39,069 nucleotides of DNA from Candidatus Cloacimonadota bacterium (GCA_020532545.1 JAJBAW010000024.1:1-39069); one strand, 5' to 3'; shown: positions 8,871 to 17,826, numbered from the stretch's first letter. Program-made: numbers and translations. The notes: generated from the letters alone by a model not told the origin.

Positions 8871-9658
8871 TGCCACTTTTTCTGATCTCTGCCCTGGCCG
8901 GAGCCGTTTTGAGCGGAATATCCCTGGCCATCTTTGCGCCCTATGTAACGCTCAGGCGCATTTCCTACATGGGTGAAGCGCTTTCCCACATAGCCTTTGC
9001 CGGCATCGCGCTGGCCATGATAGCCGGGCTCAATCTCACCTTTGGTGCCTGGATGTTCGTGAGCTTCGTGGCTCTGGGCATATCCTGGCTCTCCCAAAAA
9101 TACAAGATTCAGGAAGCCAATACCATCACCATCTTCCTGTCGCTATCCATGGCACTAGGTATCATCATGATCTCCCTGAAGCAAGACTACACTTTCGATC
9201 TGGCCAGCTATCTCTTTGGAAATGTGCTGCTGATTTCAGCTTCCGAGCTCTGGGCTTTGGGCCTGCTCAACATACTGAATATCGCCTATGTCCTCTTCTT
9301 TTACAAAGAGCTGTTTTACCTGAGCTACAATCCTGAGATGTCCAAGGTCTTTCGCATTCGCACCCAGGCTGTGGACAAGATCTTTTACCTGCTTTTGGCA
9401 GCCAATATCGTCTTCAATCTCAAAAGCGCCGGGATCATCCTGGTTACAGCCCAACTCATCCTGCCTGCTGTGACGGCTTTTAACCTCACCGTGAGACTGC
9501 ATAAGGCCATCTTTATCTCTGTGATAGTGGCCATTCTCTCTGCTTTGGGCGGTTTTGCCGTATCTTTTGCCCTGAATCTACCCACCGGCGCCACCATCGT
9601 GGTCTGCCAGGCCCTGCTTTACACCCTTAGCTTTGCCTTCAAAAAGGGGATAAGATGA
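8870..9658 (+). CDS. Zinc ABC transporter permease ZnuB
   Basis: This 262-residue, very hydrophobic protein belongs to the ABC-3 (ZnuB/TroC) permease family, with about seven to eight predicted transmembrane helices. Near the N-terminus, RRISYMGEALSHIAFAGIAL is the typical permease segment for this family. The ATG overlaps the znuC stop (TGATG), and the 3' end overlaps the next gene by four bases (ATGA). With ZnuA and ZnuC it makes a complete importer. No Zur-like regulator gene is visible in the window. Confidence 0.93.
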   Translation: MPLFLISALAGAVLSGISLAIFAPYVTLRRISYMGEALSHIAFAGIALAMIAGLNLTFGAWMFVSFVALGISWLSQKYKIQEANTITIFLSLSMALGIIMISLKQDYTFDLASYLFGNVLLISASELWALGLLNILNIAYVLFFYKELFYLSYNPEMSKVFRIRTQAVDKIFYLLLAANIVFNLKSAGIILVTAQLILPAVTAFNLTVRLHKAIFISVIVAILSALGGFAVSFALNLPTGATIVVCQALLYTLSFAFKKGIR

Positions 9659-10662
9659 GAAGAAAAAATATAGCCCTCTTCAGCGCCGTGATCTCCCTGC
9701 TCTTTATCAGCGTGATCTGGCAAATTGCCGAGCTTAAAATCTATGATACGGTTGATGATCTCAGCCTGCGCATCTTCGGACGCAGCATCCATGCCAGCAC
9801 CGTTCTTGATGAAGAAGGCATCCCGATGCTACTTTATTCCAAAAATGAAACTTATTACAATCCCCTCTTTGTAGCTCGTGCAGCGCAAGAGGAGAATCTG
9901 CAACGCCAACTCTCTGGGGATGATGCAAGCTTTATCAAACTCACAGATTGGCTGCTGAAAAACCTATCAGAAACAGACTCCACCGCTTTGGCAATATACG
10001 ATTTTGCCGTTCCCGAATACGGGCAAAAGCCGCCCTGGAGCTCTGCTTTGACCCAATCTGTAGTAATGCTCGCTCTGGCAGACAGAGCCGCCTATCAGCG
10101 GGATCTAAAGATCTATGCAATAGCGAGCCGCGCCCTATACAGCCTCCGCCCCGGTGCGGCAGGATTGACCCACGTCATCTCCGATAGCAGCTATTGGTAT
10201 ATGGAATACCCCGCAGATGAGCCTTACTACGTGCTAAACGGCATGCTCAGCGTGCTGTTGAATCTGCATAAATATCACGAGCTGACTCATGACCCCCTGG
10301 CTCTTGATCTATATGAAAAGGGCTTGAACGCCGTGCGCAAGAAGCTGCCGGAATTTGATTATCACGGCTATAGCTACTATGACATGGCCGGAAACAAGGC
10401 GGGCAGGAATTATCACCAGTGTCACATCAAGAGTTTAAACAAACTCTTAGAAATCGAAAATGATCCCATTTTAAGGGAATATCGTGACCGCTGGCAAAAA
10501 GCCGATAGCTATCCTGTGCTCTGGCAGATGGCGATGAATCCCCGGCCCCGGCGAATTTTGTGCTTTACTCTGGCTTTTCTGGCTCTGTGGCTGGTGTGCT
10601 ATCTGCTTTTAGCATCGACCCAAAGAAAGGAGCCATCCGATCCGGAGCATAGCTCATCTTAG
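9655..10662 (+). CDS. D-glucuronyl C5-epimerase C-terminal-domain-like membrane protein
   Basis: This 335-residue protein has a transmembrane helix at each end (about 5-25 and 299-318) and a soluble domain between them. The pattern NPLFVARAA, then PPWSSALTQSV, YWYMEYPADEPYYVLNG, and YHGYSYYDMAGN with NYHQCHI matches the C-terminal alpha-barrel of heparosan/alginate-type glucuronyl C5-epimerases. Family knowledge suggests action on a uronic-acid polysaccharide at the cell surface; the actual substrate is not deducible. The start overlaps znuB by four bases, so it is probably co-expressed with the zinc importer. Its last 98 bp overlap the end of the convergent gene on the minus strand, which is unusually long for a convergent overlap. 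Confidence 0.75.
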   Translation: MRRKNIALFSAVISLLFISVIWQIAELKIYDTVDDLSLRIFGRSIHASTVLDEEGIPMLLYSKNETYYNPLFVARAAQEENLQRQLSGDDASFIKLTDWLLKNLSETDSTALAIYDFAVPEYGQKPPWSSALTQSVVMLALADRAAYQRDLKIYAIASRALYSLRPGAAGLTHVISDSSYWYMEYPADEPYYVLNGMLSVLLNLHKYHELTHDPLALDLYEKGLNAVRKKLPEFDYHGYSYYDMAGNKAGRNYHQCHIKSLNKLLEIENDPILREYRDRWQKADSYPVLWQMAMNPRPRRILCFTLAFLALWLVCYLLLASTQRKEPSDPEHSSS

Positions 10663-11500
10663 CGTGTCTCAGCCCCGGAAGGCCGATGTCCTGCTCGCGG
10701 TTGACCCACTTATAGTTGTCCGATAGATAGCGCGCCGTCTCCCAGGTGACCACCTGAGCAGAGCCTTTTTTGTAAGGATCATACTTCTCAAAATGCACTG
10801 TCGCCATATCCAGAGTCTGCGGGCTGAAGATCGAGTACGCCACGATCTTGTTATTCAGGCAGATGATAATCCCTTGCACGGGAAGATGATCCCAGTGTTT
10901 GAGGGTATTCTCGATCGCCTGCAATTCCGTCATCAGATAAGCACCCTCAGCATCGCGGTCCCGACGCCATTTGTGGGTAAAACTCATGATTACCGGTAGT
11001 CTGTCTTCGGTGATTTTCATCACTTTATAGTTCGGATAAGCCCGGCGAAATTGTGAGATCAGATTCTTTTTCTTGGCCAGTTTCTTGCCCCGCATTTCCA
11101 CCATCTCTTCAATGCTATAGATGTAATCTGCCCAATCCCTGTCTTCATTGATGTCGAAATAGTCTAGCAATCCGGGATACTGATCGATGTACTCTTTGGG
11201 AATCAGGATCATTTTGGCTTCGGGGTAGTACTTCTGAAAGCATGTAACCATGTCCTTGAGCTCCAGGGGCGTCAGGTATTCTCCCACCGGAAAATAGACA
11301 TATTGATACTGGGGGTTGAAGATCACCAGCCGCTCTTTGTACAGCAGAAAGTGGTTATCATAGATTTCGCCCCAGGAGATGAGATTGGTGATCGTATAAT
11401 CGCAATTTTCTCGTGGGTATTTGCTCAGGTATTCGCGCAGCATCAGCGTGTGCGAAGTTTCCAACCGGTTGAGCCCTGGCATTGCATTTTGCATTGTCAT
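10565..11500 (-). CDS. DUF2156 / phosphatidylglycerol lysyltransferase C-domain protein
   Basis: The product has 311 residues and no membrane segments. It resembles the GNAT-related tandem-acetyltransferase domain found at the C-terminus of LPG synthases (MprF), here standing alone as in many anaerobes. The segment NREQDIGLPGLRHAKMSYAP near residue 280 is typical of this family, as is the N-terminal CDYTITNLISWGEIYDNHF. Family members transfer an aminoacyl group or have unknown acyl-transfer roles; the substrate is unknown. It is translationally coupled to the upstream GNAT gene (ATGA at 11497-11500). Its 3' end runs 98 bp into the convergent epimerase-like gene. Confidence 0.82.
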   Translation of the reverse strand: MTMQNAMPGLNRLETSHTLMLREYLSKYPRENCDYTITNLISWGEIYDNHFLLYKERLVIFNPQYQYVYFPVGEYLTPLELKDMVTCFQKYYPEAKMILIPKEYIDQYPGLLDYFDINEDRDWADYIYSIEEMVEMRGKKLAKKKNLISQFRRAYPNYKVMKITEDRLPVIMSFTHKWRRDRDAEGAYLMTELQAIENTLKHWDHLPVQGIIICLNNKIVAYSIFSPQTLDMATVHFEKYDPYKKGSAQVVTWETARYLSDNYKWVNREQDIGLPGLRHAKMSYAPDRMAPFFGSMLKADSTPATEPEKPE

Positions 11501-11922
11501 ATATCCTCATTGGAAAATAGGAAGGGAGTATAATTCTTCATCACGCCAAAGCCCAGAGCCGTGTAAAAGCTCTCATAGCCTGGCTCCGAGATGAGACCGA
11601 TCCACTGCAGCTTTTGCTCCAGCAGTTCCTGCACCAGCCGTCTCACGATGCCCTTGCCATAGCCCTGGCCCCGATATTGCTCCAGGACCGTCACATCCTG
11701 AATATAGGCATCACTCACCCCATCCGAGATCGCTCTGCCCATACCGATGATCTCACCATCATAGATGGCGATCACAAAACAGAAACTATTGGCAATAATG
11801 GCGTCCACTGTCTTCAGATCTCCGGGGAGATCTTCCTGTTGCCACCAGCCTGCAGCCCTGTATAAGTGCAAAATGCGGGAACTATCCGCATTCTTCACTA
11901 TCTCATATCTGACTTCTTTCAT
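11497..11922 (-). CDS. GNAT-family N-acetyltransferase
   Basis: This 141-residue protein has a compact GNAT fold. The acetyl-CoA pyrophosphate-binding motif A is visible as DVTVLEQYRGQGYGKGIVRRL, with the R/Q-x-x-G-x-G/A core at Arg84-Gly89. The N-terminus, VRYEIVKNADSSRILHLYRAAGWW, is like that of small GNATs annotated as generic acetyltransferases. The substrate is not predictable. It overlaps the DUF2156 gene by four bases, so the two probably form a unit. Pairing a GNAT with a GNAT-fold aminoacyltransferase-like protein suggests a shared substrate class, but that is inference. Confidence 0.88.
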   Translation of the reverse strand: MKEVRYEIVKNADSSRILHLYRAAGWWQQEDLPGDLKTVDAIIANSFCFVIAIYDGEIIGMGRAISDGVSDAYIQDVTVLEQYRGQGYGKGIVRRLVQELLEQKLQWIGLISEPGYESFYTALGFGVMKNYTPFLFSNEDI

Positions 11923-11983
11923 TAAAAATTCATCCTATATCTTTGTTCTTGATAGACAAAGTAAGCACTTGAGCTTCCCTTTG

Positions 11984-12013
11984 CCAGTTCCCGTCCAAGT
12001 CACCGGGAACCGG
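11984..12013. other. Strong hairpin between two minus-strand genes
   Basis: CCAGTTCCCG at 11984-11993 pairs with CGGGAACCGG at 12004-12013 (nine of ten Watson-Crick pairs) around a 10-nt loop. It lies 27 bp downstream of the kinase/FGE stop on the minus strand. No uridine run follows in that direction, so intrinsic termination is possible but not clear. Confidence 0.4.
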
Positions 12014-12039
12014 TATTTTAGATAGATCGTGAGCCGGGC

Positions 12040-14085
12040 TTACTTGCTTCTTGCCAGCCGGAATCCCACGAATTGATATCCCTTATTGGGATCACCCCGC
12101 TCGCGCCAGAGTATATTCAGATTGCGGCCTTCGCTGTTCATCACATTGCCACCGCGAATGGTCTTTTGAGTTCCGGTCTCTGGTCCGGTAGGGTTGATAA
12201 ATGTGGTCAAGGCATTGGGATAGTTTGCATCCTGCCAGTCCCAGACCCATTCTGAGACATTTCCGCTCATATCATAAAGACCAAAGTCATTGGGGCTTTT
12301 GCTCCCTGGTTTGCGCAATTTGCCGGCAGAGTTATCCCTGTACCAGGCCACATCGGCAGGATCATTGGAACCGCTGTAATTGTGGAGCTTTCCGGCTTTT
12401 GCAGCCAGTTCCCATTCGGCTTCGGTGGGCAAGCGATAGCCATTGACGTTAAAATCGCAAGTAACCACCCGCGAAGCGCCCAGCCCCCGGATGCGATAGG
12501 CGGGAGTAAGTCCTTCCGCTTCGCTCAGTCCATTGCAGTAGATGGCGATGTCGAACCAGGACACGTTATCCACAGGGAGATCCTCTCCAAAAGTGGTGGC
12601 ATTGGCGGGCTTCATAAAACGGCTCCATTCGCCCTGGGTCACCTCGTGTTTACTGATATAAAATCCCGATATAGATACGTTATGCGCCAGATTTTCGCCC
12701 AATCTGCCAAAACCAAAGGTTGAGGCTTCGATGCGGGCAAAATTCCTTCCCGGCTGCATTGGCTTGATCACCGGTGCGGGGCTGCTGTCTTTGCCCTGAG
12801 GCGAAGCGGGCAGACGCCTGGGATCCTGTCTCTCGTCCAACGAGCTGCCTTTTAATTGCCCATAGGTGGTCAGAACCGGATCTGAGCTGCTTATCGGTCC
12901 CTGGGACTCCTCGATGCGCTGGGCGAGGCTATCAGACTCTGCGTCTTTTCCCCAGACAAATCCAGTGAATTGCAGCTTATCTTCATCGGCACCAAAGACT
13001 ACCTTATAGATATTTGTGGTAAAAAGCAGGATCATCAGGACCACCACCACCCCGATCAGGATCCAGAAACCGAATTCTATTCTGGATTTGGGCATGATCG
13101 CTGCTTCCGGTTTACCTGTATCCAGGAAGCTGGTATCCTGCACGGTGCATTTTTCTGCGCCTTCCACCGGGCCCAGTTTTTCGATGGCAGTATAAAACTT
13201 TTCCAGGCTCCCAAAGCGCTGCGAGATATTGCGATGCAGGCTTTCTGCCAGCACTTTATTCAGAGCCAGGGTCACGCCCACGATCTTCACATATTTATAG
13301 AGTCTGAGGCGTTCCGGGCTATAGATATTGCGATACAAAGGGCTCAGGGCCAGCAGTTGGGCGATGACGGTGCCTATGGTAAAGATATCCTCGCGCTCAT
13401 CCTGCTCATGGTAACCTATGCCGCTGGAAAGCAGCACAGGTTCCAAATTGTCTTTGATCATGATGCTGCTGAGTTGCAAATCTGAAATGCTGAGTCCATG
13501 GCCCCGTACCAGCATTACAGTTTTAATCAATTTTAAGGCGATTTCCCTCACCAGTTCTTCCGTCAGACGTTCGGGATTGTACTGTTTGATCTCATCCAGA
13601 GAAACCCCATGCACATATTCCACAGCCATGAAAGCTGGAGAGTGATTTTGGTTTACCTCGGTCACTTTGGCGATGCTGGCATCTTCGATATGGTTCAGCC
13701 GGGTAAGCCGCATCTGCATTCCGAAGAGGGTATCCATATTGTGAAAGCTGGATTGGAAGAAGATCTTCAGCACATGTTCTTTGCCGTTTTTTTCGGCTAT
13801 GTACTTGATGCCTTCCTTGTCTTTATTCATCATGCGCAGGATTCTGTAGCCGGCAAAATGCTCTCCGGGATCCAGCAAGGTAAAGTTCTTGTTGATCGCT
13901 TCCGGGGGCGCAGCCGGAGTCACTGCTTTCGGCTTAGTCTCCCCGGCAGCTTCCTTAACTACATCTTGCTTTTCATCCAAAACCACATTTTCTCCGCAAA
14001 AAGGACAGAATTTCGCCTTTCCCGGGATCTTTTCCCCACAATTCAAGCAGTAATGCATTGTCGTAGCCTCCGGTGTTTTAGCCAT
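12040..14085 (-). CDS. Zinc ribbon-pseudokinase-TM-SUMF1/FGE-like fusion protein
   Basis: The protein has 681 residues. Cys13, Cys16, Cys27 and Cys30 form an N-terminal zinc ribbon. A protein-kinase-like domain spans about 75-310. The VAIK lysine is kept (HVLKIFF), but the catalytic loop reads SISDLQLSSIMI (Asp kept, Lys to Gln, Asn to Ser) and the DFG region reads LSSG, so catalysis is probably lost. A transmembrane helix lies at about 335-358. A SUMF1/FGE-like C-lectin-fold domain (about 445-681) carries EVTQGEW, GYRLPTEAEWELAAK, GLYDMSGNVSEW and VGFRLAR. The FGE active-site cysteines are absent, so it is a structural or binding version. The fusion would link an outside ligand-binding domain to an inside kinase-like domain. 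The ATG overlaps the ileS stop by eight bases, so they are likely cotranscribed. Confidence 0.85.
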   Translation of the reverse strand: MAKTPEATTMHYCLNCGEKIPGKAKFCPFCGENVVLDEKQDVVKEAAGETKPKAVTPAAPPEAINKNFTLLDPGEHFAGYRILRMMNKDKEGIKYIAEKNGKEHVLKIFFQSSFHNMDTLFGMQMRLTRLNHIEDASIAKVTEVNQNHSPAFMAVEYVHGVSLDEIKQYNPERLTEELVREIALKLIKTVMLVRGHGLSISDLQLSSIMIKDNLEPVLLSSGIGYHEQDEREDIFTIGTVIAQLLALSPLYRNIYSPERLRLYKYVKIVGVTLALNKVLAESLHRNISQRFGSLEKFYTAIEKLGPVEGAEKCTVQDTSFLDTGKPEAAIMPKSRIEFGFWILIGVVVVLMILLFTTNIYKVVFGADEDKLQFTGFVWGKDAESDSLAQRIEESQGPISSSDPVLTTYGQLKGSSLDERQDPRRLPASPQGKDSSPAPVIKPMQPGRNFARIEASTFGFGRLGENLAHNVSISGFYISKHEVTQGEWSRFMKPANATTFGEDLPVDNVSWFDIAIYCNGLSEAEGLTPAYRIRGLGASRVVTCDFNVNGYRLPTEAEWELAAKAGKLHNYSGSNDPADVAWYRDNSAGKLRKPGSKSPNDFGLYDMSGNVSEWVWDWQDANYPNALTTFINPTGPETGTQKTIRGGNVMNSEGRNLNILWRERGDPNKGYQFVGFRLARSK

Positions 14086-17000
14086 GATGCCTTGTCACTT
14101 TCATGCCGACTTCTTTGCCGTTGAGATCTATCTGTGGCAGATCTGCATCGTCTAGCCTTACCAGGCTTTCGGCCAAAGTCTCGCTCATGATATAGTCTTT
14201 GTATTGGGCAATGGCTTTATCGATCTCGGCATCTCCAAAATAGGATATATCGATATGGTCCATGATCTCAAAGCCTTGCTCTTTACGGGAAAACTGGATC
14301 TTATTGATCAGCTCGCGGGCATAGCCTTCCAGGATCAGCTCCTCATTCAGAGTGATGTCCATAGCGATGAAGATATCCTTCATGCTGGCAAAGACATAGC
14401 CTTCCCGGGGGAGAATCTGTACCTGCAGATCTTCCTGCAACAGGGAGACCTGCTGGCCATTTAATTCAAATTCAAAAGAGCCTTTTGCGGCAAAATCGCG
14501 CAGAGCCTGAGTGGCATCCACATTTTGCAGATAGGCTGCGATGGCCTTCATCTGCTTGCCATACTTCGGGCCCATCACCTTAAAATCTGGCTTCAGCTCA
14601 TAGAGCACAAAGTCGCTATCGGTTTCCACATATTTGATCTCATGGATATTCACTTCTTCTTTCACCAAATCCAGCATTTTGTCCAGAGAATCGCGCAATT
14701 TGGCTGGCACATACATCACAGAGAGAGGCTGACGAATCTTCATATTGCTCTCGCCCCGGGCTGTACGTCCCAGAGATACCACATCGATCACAGCCTGCAT
14801 ATCGCGTTGAAGCTCAGCATCTATGTGCTCAGTTTGGCTTACAGGATAATCTTCCAGATGAACGCTTTCTACGCTCTGTGGGCTCTGTAGGCTCTGTAGT
14901 GCAGATTTTTCAAGGCCTGTGGCCTTGCTCGACACGAGACGTGTCGAATCCAGCTTGCCAAGGCTGGGCTTGTCCTCTGAATTACCCTTCAGGTTCTGAA
15001 AAAGCTCTTCGGCCAGATAGGGCACAAAGGGGGCGATGAGTTTGGCTGTTTCCAGCAGCACCATATACAGGGTGCGATAGGCCTGAATCTTGTCTTCAGT
15101 CAGTTCAAAAGACCAGAATCTGCGGCGTGATCTGCGCACATACCAATTGGAGAGCTCGTCGATCACAAAGTCTTGAATAGCGCGCACACTGCGGGTAAAT
15201 TCATATATCTCAGTATATTCGCGCACGTCCTGGATGAGGCTCTGCAGCCGGGAAATGATCCAACGATCGATCTCGGCATCTCTAGCCCAATCTGCCGGAT
15301 ATGTACTGGCATCAAAGCCATCTATATTCGCATAAGTTGCGTAAAAGGCATAAACGTTTTTCAGCGTTCCGATGAACTTGCTGATAATCTCGCGCACACC
15401 GTCCACATCAAAGCGGGTGGGTACCCAAGGCGGGCTCACTTCCAGAAGATACCAGCGGATAGCGTCTGCACCGTATTGATGCATAAGCTCGATGGGATCC
15501 ACGCTGTTGCCCTTGGTTTTGCTCATCTTCTGACCCTTTTTGTCCAAAACCATGTCATTTACCAGACAGCTTTTGTAGGAAGAAACCCCTTTAAAGAGGG
15601 TGGAGATGGTGAGCATGCTGTAGAACCAGCCCCGGGTCTGATCTATCCCTTCCGAGATAAAATCCGCCGGGAACAGCTCGGTTTCAAAGCGTTCTTTATT
15701 TTCAAAAGGATAGTGCCACTGCGCAAAAGGCATGGCTCCGCTATCGAACCAGCAGTCAATCACTTCCGGGGTGCGGTGCATTAGGGATCCGCATTTTTCG
15801 CAGTCCAGCTTTACTTCATCGATATAAGGTCTATGCAGCTCGATATCTTCACTCACTGCTTCGCCGGATTCCATTTTGCCTTTTTGGGCAAGTTCGGCCC
15901 GGGAGCCCACTGAGGTCTTATGACCGCAGTCTTCACAAACCCAGATATTGAGCGGAGTTCCCCAAAAACGGTCGCGGGAAAGTGCCCAATCCACGTTGTT
16001 TTCCAGCCATTCACCAAAGCGTTTTTCTCCCACAAAGGAAGGATACCAATCTATCTTTTTGTTGTTTTCGATCAGTTGATCTTTGAACTGCGTGGTGCGG
16101 ATATACCAGCTTTCGCGGGCATAATAGATGAGCGGACTGCTACAGCGCCAACAAAACGGATAATTGTGCTTGATCTGCTCGCGGCGATAGAGCTTGCCGC
16201 TGTCTTTCAGGTGGCGGATAATCTCTTTATCCGCAGTTTTCACGAAGATGCCGGCCCAAGGGGTAACGATTGCTTCGAATTTCCCTTCTGCATCCACCGG
16301 ATTGACAAAAGGCAGATCGTATTTCGTGCCCAGAGTGTAGTCGTCAGCGCCAAAAGCCGGAGCTGTGTGCACGATCCCCGTGCCATCACTCATGGATACA
16401 TAATCTGCGAGACCGATGAACCAGGCCGGTTTATCCACCGGCACATAAGTAAAGAGCGGTTCGTAAGCACGACGCTCCAGATCGGAGCCCTTCATTTCGG
16501 CGAGAATTTCATAATCGCCGTCCAGGACTTCCAGGCGCGCCTTGGCCAGGATGAGGTTCTGTCCGTGATGCAGTACTTTTACATAAGTCTTGTCAGCATG
16601 CACAGCCAGCGCCACGTTGGAGATCAAAGTCCAGGGCGTGGTAGTCCAGGCCAGATACCAGGTATTTTCCTCGTCTTTGGCTTTGAAACGCACATAGACG
16701 GAGGGGTCTTCCACATCACGATAGCCCTGAGCCACTTCGTGGGAAGACAAAGGTGTGCCGCAAGAGGGACAGTAAGGTACGATCTTATGCGCTTTGTAGA
16801 TCAGATCGCGCTGGAAAAAGTCGTTTAAAATCCACCAAACGCTTTCTATATAGTCATTGTCCAAAGTGATATAAGGATTGTCCAGATCGATCCAATAGGC
16901 CATGAGCTCGGTCATTTCGCGCCAGAGCTTTTCATAAGAAAACACCGAAGCCCGACATTTGGCACAAAACTCTTCCACGCCATATTCTTCGATACCCCGT

Positions 17001-17314
17001 TTATCTTCCAGACCGAGAGCTTTTTCCACTTCGATTTCCACGGGCAGTCCGTGGGTATCCCAGCCGGCTTTGCGCTTTACCTGAAATCCGGTCATGGTCT
17101 TGTAGCGGCAGACTGTGTCTTTTAAGCTGCGGGCCAGCACATGATGAATGCCGGGTTTGCCGTTTGCCGTGGGCGGGCCTTCATAAAATACAAATTGTGG
17201 ATTGCCTTCCCTGAAATCGACGCTTTTTTGGGCTAAAGCATGCTTTTCCCAATACGCACGAATCCGGGCCTCGAAATCCCGAGGATTTTCTTTTGGATCG
17301 ATTGTTTTATACAT
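14078..17314 (-). CDS. Isoleucyl-tRNA synthetase
   Basis: The 1078-residue class-I synthetase charges tRNA-Ile. The HIGH-type motif is GPPTANGKPGIHHVLAR (GIHH at 55-58), as in Bacteroidota-like IleRS. GWDTHGLPVE follows at about residue 84. The CP1 editing domain contains the AWTTTPWTLISN region. The KMSKS loop is KMSKT at 596-600. The anticodon-binding domain follows with NWYVRRSRRRFW. One oddity stands out: between LFQNL (ending at 775) and VESVHLEDYP (from 815) there is a Ser/Leu/Lys-rich stretch of about 37 residues encoded by palindromic and tandem repeats. It lies where related enzymes, as I recall them, have only a short linker. The gene starts 8 bp after a small zinc-knuckle gene and overlaps the downstream kinase/FGE gene. 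Confidence 0.97.
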   Translation of the reverse strand: MYKTIDPKENPRDFEARIRAYWEKHALAQKSVDFREGNPQFVFYEGPPTANGKPGIHHVLARSLKDTVCRYKTMTGFQVKRKAGWDTHGLPVEIEVEKALGLEDKRGIEEYGVEEFCAKCRASVFSYEKLWREMTELMAYWIDLDNPYITLDNDYIESVWWILNDFFQRDLIYKAHKIVPYCPSCGTPLSSHEVAQGYRDVEDPSVYVRFKAKDEENTWYLAWTTTPWTLISNVALAVHADKTYVKVLHHGQNLILAKARLEVLDGDYEILAEMKGSDLERRAYEPLFTYVPVDKPAWFIGLADYVSMSDGTGIVHTAPAFGADDYTLGTKYDLPFVNPVDAEGKFEAIVTPWAGIFVKTADKEIIRHLKDSGKLYRREQIKHNYPFCWRCSSPLIYYARESWYIRTTQFKDQLIENNKKIDWYPSFVGEKRFGEWLENNVDWALSRDRFWGTPLNIWVCEDCGHKTSVGSRAELAQKGKMESGEAVSEDIELHRPYIDEVKLDCEKCGSLMHRTPEVIDCWFDSGAMPFAQWHYPFENKERFETELFPADFISEGIDQTRGWFYSMLTISTLFKGVSSYKSCLVNDMVLDKKGQKMSKTKGNSVDPIELMHQYGADAIRWYLLEVSPPWVPTRFDVDGVREIISKFIGTLKNVYAFYATYANIDGFDASTYPADWARDAEIDRWIISRLQSLIQDVREYTEIYEFTRSVRAIQDFVIDELSNWYVRRSRRRFWSFELTEDKIQAYRTLYMVLLETAKLIAPFVPYLAEELFQNLKGNSEDKPSLGKLDSTRLVSSKATGLEKSALQSLQSPQSVESVHLEDYPVSQTEHIDAELQRDMQAVIDVVSLGRTARGESNMKIRQPLSVMYVPAKLRDSLDKMLDLVKEEVNIHEIKYVETDSDFVLYELKPDFKVMGPKYGKQMKAIAAYLQNVDATQALRDFAAKGSFEFELNGQQVSLLQEDLQVQILPREGYVFASMKDIFIAMDITLNEELILEGYARELINKIQFSRKEQGFEIMDHIDISYFGDAEIDKAIAQYKDYIMSETLAESLVRLDDADLPQIDLNGKEVGMKVTRHHG
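14873..14953. repeat. Repeat-derived in-frame insertion in ileS
   Basis: Three consecutive 9-nt units, GCTCTGTRG, at 14873-14899 encode LQS-LQS-PQS. Next come an AAGGCC-TGT-GGCCTT hairpin at about 14913-14927 and the perfect hairpin CGACAC-GAGAC-GTGTCG at 14930-14946, followed by AATCC at 14947-14951. An intergenic hairpin at 22419-22435 has the same loop, GAGAC, with different stem bases and the same AATCC follow-on. The stretch stays open in the ileS frame (about residues 778-814). Confidence 0.75.
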
Positions 17315-17322
17315 AGCTTTAC

Positions 17323-17688
17323 TTAGATCTTCTTTGCTCTTCCTGTTCTTTTGGGGCCGGGGGTATAGGCCATTTTTCCCACTGGGTGGGACTTTTTGTG
17401 TTCATAATCCTGCTGAGCGGGGTGGTCTTCGCCTTCCACCGCTTCTGCAGGGGCTTCTTCAAAGAGTTCACTAAAGTGCTCTTTGAGCTCTTCATGTTCG
17501 CCTACATATTTCTTCCAGTCTTCCATGGCGGCATCCATATCCACACAACGGGTGCACAGAACCAGCAGATTCTGCTCGGATACGCCTATCCAACCGCGGT
17601 CGTAACACTCATCACAGCGTTTCTTCTTGCGATTGTCCAGAGCTATTTTCTTAGCTGCTTCCAGATGTTTTTCATCTAAATTAAACAT
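17323..17688 (-). CDS. Small four-cysteine zinc-knuckle protein
   Basis: The product has 121 residues and I do not recognise a named family. Cys25-x2-Cys28 and Cys45-x2-Cys48, within RCDECYDRGWIGV and LVLCTRCVD, look like a zinc knuckle of the DnaJ/rubredoxin type. The remainder is acidic and helical to about residue 90, with a basic Lys/Arg-rich tail (GPKRTGRAKKI) that could bind nucleic acid. The start has an ideal AAAGGAG. The stop lies 8 bp before ileS, so it is probably the first gene of an ileS operon. A link to translation is possible but only inferred from position. Confidence 0.8.
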   Translation of the reverse strand: MFNLDEKHLEAAKKIALDNRKKKRCDECYDRGWIGVSEQNLLVLCTRCVDMDAAMEDWKKYVGEHEELKEHFSELFEEAPAEAVEGEDHPAQQDYEHKKSHPVGKMAYTPGPKRTGRAKKI

Positions 17689-17826
17689 ACATTACTCCTT
17701 TTTTGGGCAGAGCATTTTCTGCCTTATAAGCTGTCTTGGACTTACAATCTTTTACTATGTGCCAGTATTCTAGATAGCGCAATTTTGTAAAAGCTTTTTT
17801 TCAAGTCGCTTGGCGTTTATTGTCCC
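17689..17826 (-). promoter_or_regulatory. Probable leader/promoter region of the zinc-knuckle-ileS operon
   Basis: This 138-bp AT-rich gap separates two minus-strand genes. It contains a small hairpin (GGCAGA/TCTGCC around 17706-17723) just upstream of the Shine-Dalgarno of the 121-residue gene. I cannot assign -35/-10 boxes with confidence, and no T-box features are evident in so short a leader. Confidence 0.3.

Noticed and set aside
12970-13485. 171-codon plus-strand frame inside the kinase/FGE gene
   Set aside because: It is antisense to a well-supported gene, with composition typical of a shadow frame.
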